A stretch of DNA of 6,631 nt from JBKPFU01 sp046728975 (GTDB taxonomy: Bacteria; Actinomycetota; Thermoleophilia; Gaiellales; Gaiellaceae). Of the stretch, positions 5,451-6,631 are shown piece after piece. Position numbers and translations under genes: made by a program. Every line of letters starts with the position of its first letter. Position 1 is the first letter of the stretch. Location of the stretch: contig JBKPFU010000174.1 of assembly GCA_046728975.1 (NCBI GenBank), positions 1 through 6,631 on the forward strand, in the 5' to 3' direction. Under the pieces are notes generated by a model. It was not told where the DNA came from, did not search any database, and worked only from the letters and a program-made list of their open reading frames with translations.

Positions 5451-6401
5451 TCAGCCTGCGATTCGCTCGCGCGTGGTCACGTAGTGATCCGCCATGCCCT
5501 CGCCGCCCGGCCGGGTCGACCCGAAGTACAGGACGGTGCCGTCCCACGAGAGCGACGGCCGCGTCTCGGCTCCATTCGCAGCGTTGACGTTCGGCCCGAG
5601 GTTGACCGGCGTCAACCACGGATCGGATGTGCGCTGCCGCGTTGCCGAGTAGATGTCGGCCATCCCGAGCGTCCCCGGCCGCGTGCTGAAGAAGAACAGC
5701 TCCAGGCCGTCACGGCGAACGTTCGGCTGCCCGTCCTCCGCTGCGCTGTTCGCGCCGGGGACGAGCTCTGCCGCGCCGAATGCTCCGCCGTGCGATTCGC
5801 TCACGTAGAGATCGGCGTCGCCGGCGGACGCGCCCGGCGGCTCCGCCGTGAAGCCACCGGGACGGTTGCTCGAGAAGTACAGCACCGGCCCCGTACCGCG
5901 CTCGGGCAGCGGGAACGGGCTCGCCTCGTTCGCTGCGCTGTTCACCTCGCAGCCGAGGTTCGCGACAGGATCCCAGCCGTCCGGTCGGAGCCGGGTGGTG
6001 TAGATGTCGTCGCCTCCGCAGCCGCCTGGGCGGTTCGAGACGAAGTAGAACAGGTGGCCGTCCCGCGAGACCGTGGGGCAGAAGTCGTTCGCGGGTGAGT
6101 TGACGGGCGCGCCGACGTTCACCGGCGCTCCCCACGGGTCGTCCGCGCTGGCGCGGGTGGAGACCCAGATGTCGATGCCGCCGAGACCGCCCGGTCTCGT
6201 CGAGGCCATGTAGAACGTCCGGCCGTCGCGTGAGATAAACGGGCAGCCGTCGAGCGCAGGCCCGTTGAAATCAGGGTGAGCGCCGGTCGCCTCTACCCGA
6301 ACGGCCTGGGACCACGGCGTGTAGTCCCTCGCGGCCGCGAGTGCGGATCCGGCTACGGCGCCGAGAACGACGATTAGGAACGCCAGGAGGTGCCGCTTCA
6401 T
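5451..6401 (-). CDS. Exported PD40 (WD40-like) beta-propeller protein
   Basis: A 316-residue protein with a clear Sec signal peptide: MKRHLL, a hydrophobic core to residue 17, then an ALA-A cleavage site near residue 22. The rest is five repeats, each centred on a strand like S-R-D-G-x-x-x-Y-F-x-S-x-R-P-G-G, followed by a D-I-Y/W strand. They lie near residues 56-72, 111-127, 164-183, 228-243 and 284-300. This is the PD40/TolB-like propeller pattern, here probably a five-bladed form. Such proteins act outside the cytoplasmic membrane, often as binding scaffolds or cell-envelope proteins; no catalytic residues are recognisable and the partner is unknown. Start ATG 6401 has AAGGAG (6410-6415) 8 bases upstream. 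It overlaps the stop of the preceding DUF1059-like gene as ATGA, so the two are co-translated. Four cysteines (53, 108, 128, 151) could form disulfides. Confidence 0.85.
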   Translation of the reverse strand: MKRHLLAFLIVVLGAVAGSALAAARDYTPWSQAVRVEATGAHPDFNGPALDGCPFISRDGRTFYMASTRPGGLGGIDIWVSTRASADDPWGAPVNVGAPVNSPANDFCPTVSRDGHLFYFVSNRPGGCGGDDIYTTRLRPDGWDPVANLGCEVNSAANEASPFPLPERGTGPVLYFSSNRPGGFTAEPPGASAGDADLYVSESHGGAFGAAELVPGANSAAEDGQPNVRRDGLELFFFSTRPGTLGMADIYSATRQRTSDPWLTPVNLGPNVNAANGAETRPSLSWDGTVLYFGSTRPGGEGMADHYVTTRERIAG

Positions 6402-6616
6402 AGGTCTTGCTCCTTCCCCAGGGGTTGAATGTCGACGAACGCTTGTTCGCCGAGGTCGAGCTCCGAGCGCAGGAGAACGGCGAGCGCCTCCTCGACCGAG
6501 AAGTCGATTCCGTGCTCCTCCCGGGCGTGTCGCCGGACCGCCTCCACCAGGCCCGTTTCGTCCTGCGCCCGAGCCTCGTAGCCGCAGTCGCAGCGGAGAG
6601 CCTTGCCAGCGAACAT
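6398..6616 (-). CDS. Small DUF1059-like protein with CxC...H-x4-H motif
   Basis: A 72-residue protein. Residues 8-15 read R-C-D-C-G-Y-E-A and residues 23-36 read L-V-E-A-V-R-R-H-A-R-E-E-H-G, the signature of DUF1059 proteins (CDCG followed by an HAxxxHG helix). C9, C11, H30 and H35 could bind zinc, which is my inference from spacing. The family has no established function. The tail after residue 50 (acidic, then VDIQPLGKEQDL) is less typical. ATG 6616 is chosen because the family begins just before the CDCG motif; the frame stays open to the window edge and no clear Shine-Dalgarno is visible in the 15 bases available, so a longer N-terminus is not excluded. Its TGA overlaps the ATG of the downstream PD40 gene, making a two-gene operon. 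Confidence 0.72.
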   Translation of the reverse strand: MFAGKALRCDCGYEARAQDETGLVEAVRRHAREEHGIDFSVEEALAVLLRSELDLGEQAFVDIQPLGKEQDL

Positions 6617-6631
6617 GTCACGGCCAATACT

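Noticed and set aside
4995..6098. 367-codon plus-strand open frame over the APH 3' end, hairpin and propeller gene
   Set aside because: It crosses two well-supported genes and the hairpin, and is Arg-rich with no recognisable domain.

Overview
This 6.6-kb window is GC-rich, densely packed bacterial chromosome with short intergenic gaps, start/stop overlaps and alternative start codons. The gene families point to a high-GC actinobacterium: a SARP-type (BTAD) regulator, an OtrA-like ribosomal-protection GTPase and a Streptomyces-like aminoglycoside phosphotransferase homologue. A soil Thermoleophilia/Gaiellales-type lineage is my guess from gene content only. No transposase, integrase, CRISPR array, tRNA or rRNA is visible.

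Layout. Positions 1-1717 (+) hold the 3' part of a gene whose 5' end lies outside the window. It encodes an unusual one-piece membrane regulator: SARP/BTAD cytoplasmic region, one transmembrane helix, then an extracytoplasmic BMP/PnrA-type solute-binding domain. A NAD(P)-binding NmrA/SDR-like gene (1714-2421, -) meets it tail to tail, with the two stop codons overlapping. A 122-base divergent intergenic region (2422-2543) follows, containing an AT-rich core, a small imperfect palindrome, three Shine-Dalgarno-like sequences and the start of a possible 37-codon leader ORF.

From 2544 to 5403 (+) runs a two-gene operon: a tetracycline ribosomal-protection-type translational GTPase (TetM/OtrA class) and an APH-fold phosphotransferase. 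The second gene begins 8 bases inside the first. Both use TTG starts. If they act as their families suggest, both would protect the 30S subunit from antibiotics, one by displacing drug from the ribosome and the other by modifying a drug. A strong hairpin (5397-5442) separates this operon from a convergent two-gene operon on the minus strand: a small DUF1059-like CxC/H-x4-H protein (6398-6616), followed with an ATGA overlap by an exported PD40 beta-propeller protein (5451-6401).

The most interesting items are the membrane-anchored SARP-solute-binding fusion, with a visible GC-content break near its domain junction; the possible leader-peptide/attenuator arrangement upstream of the ribosomal-protection gene; and the tightly coupled ribosomal-protection/phosphotransferase pair. 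All functions are inferred from sequence patterns; no database search was run.
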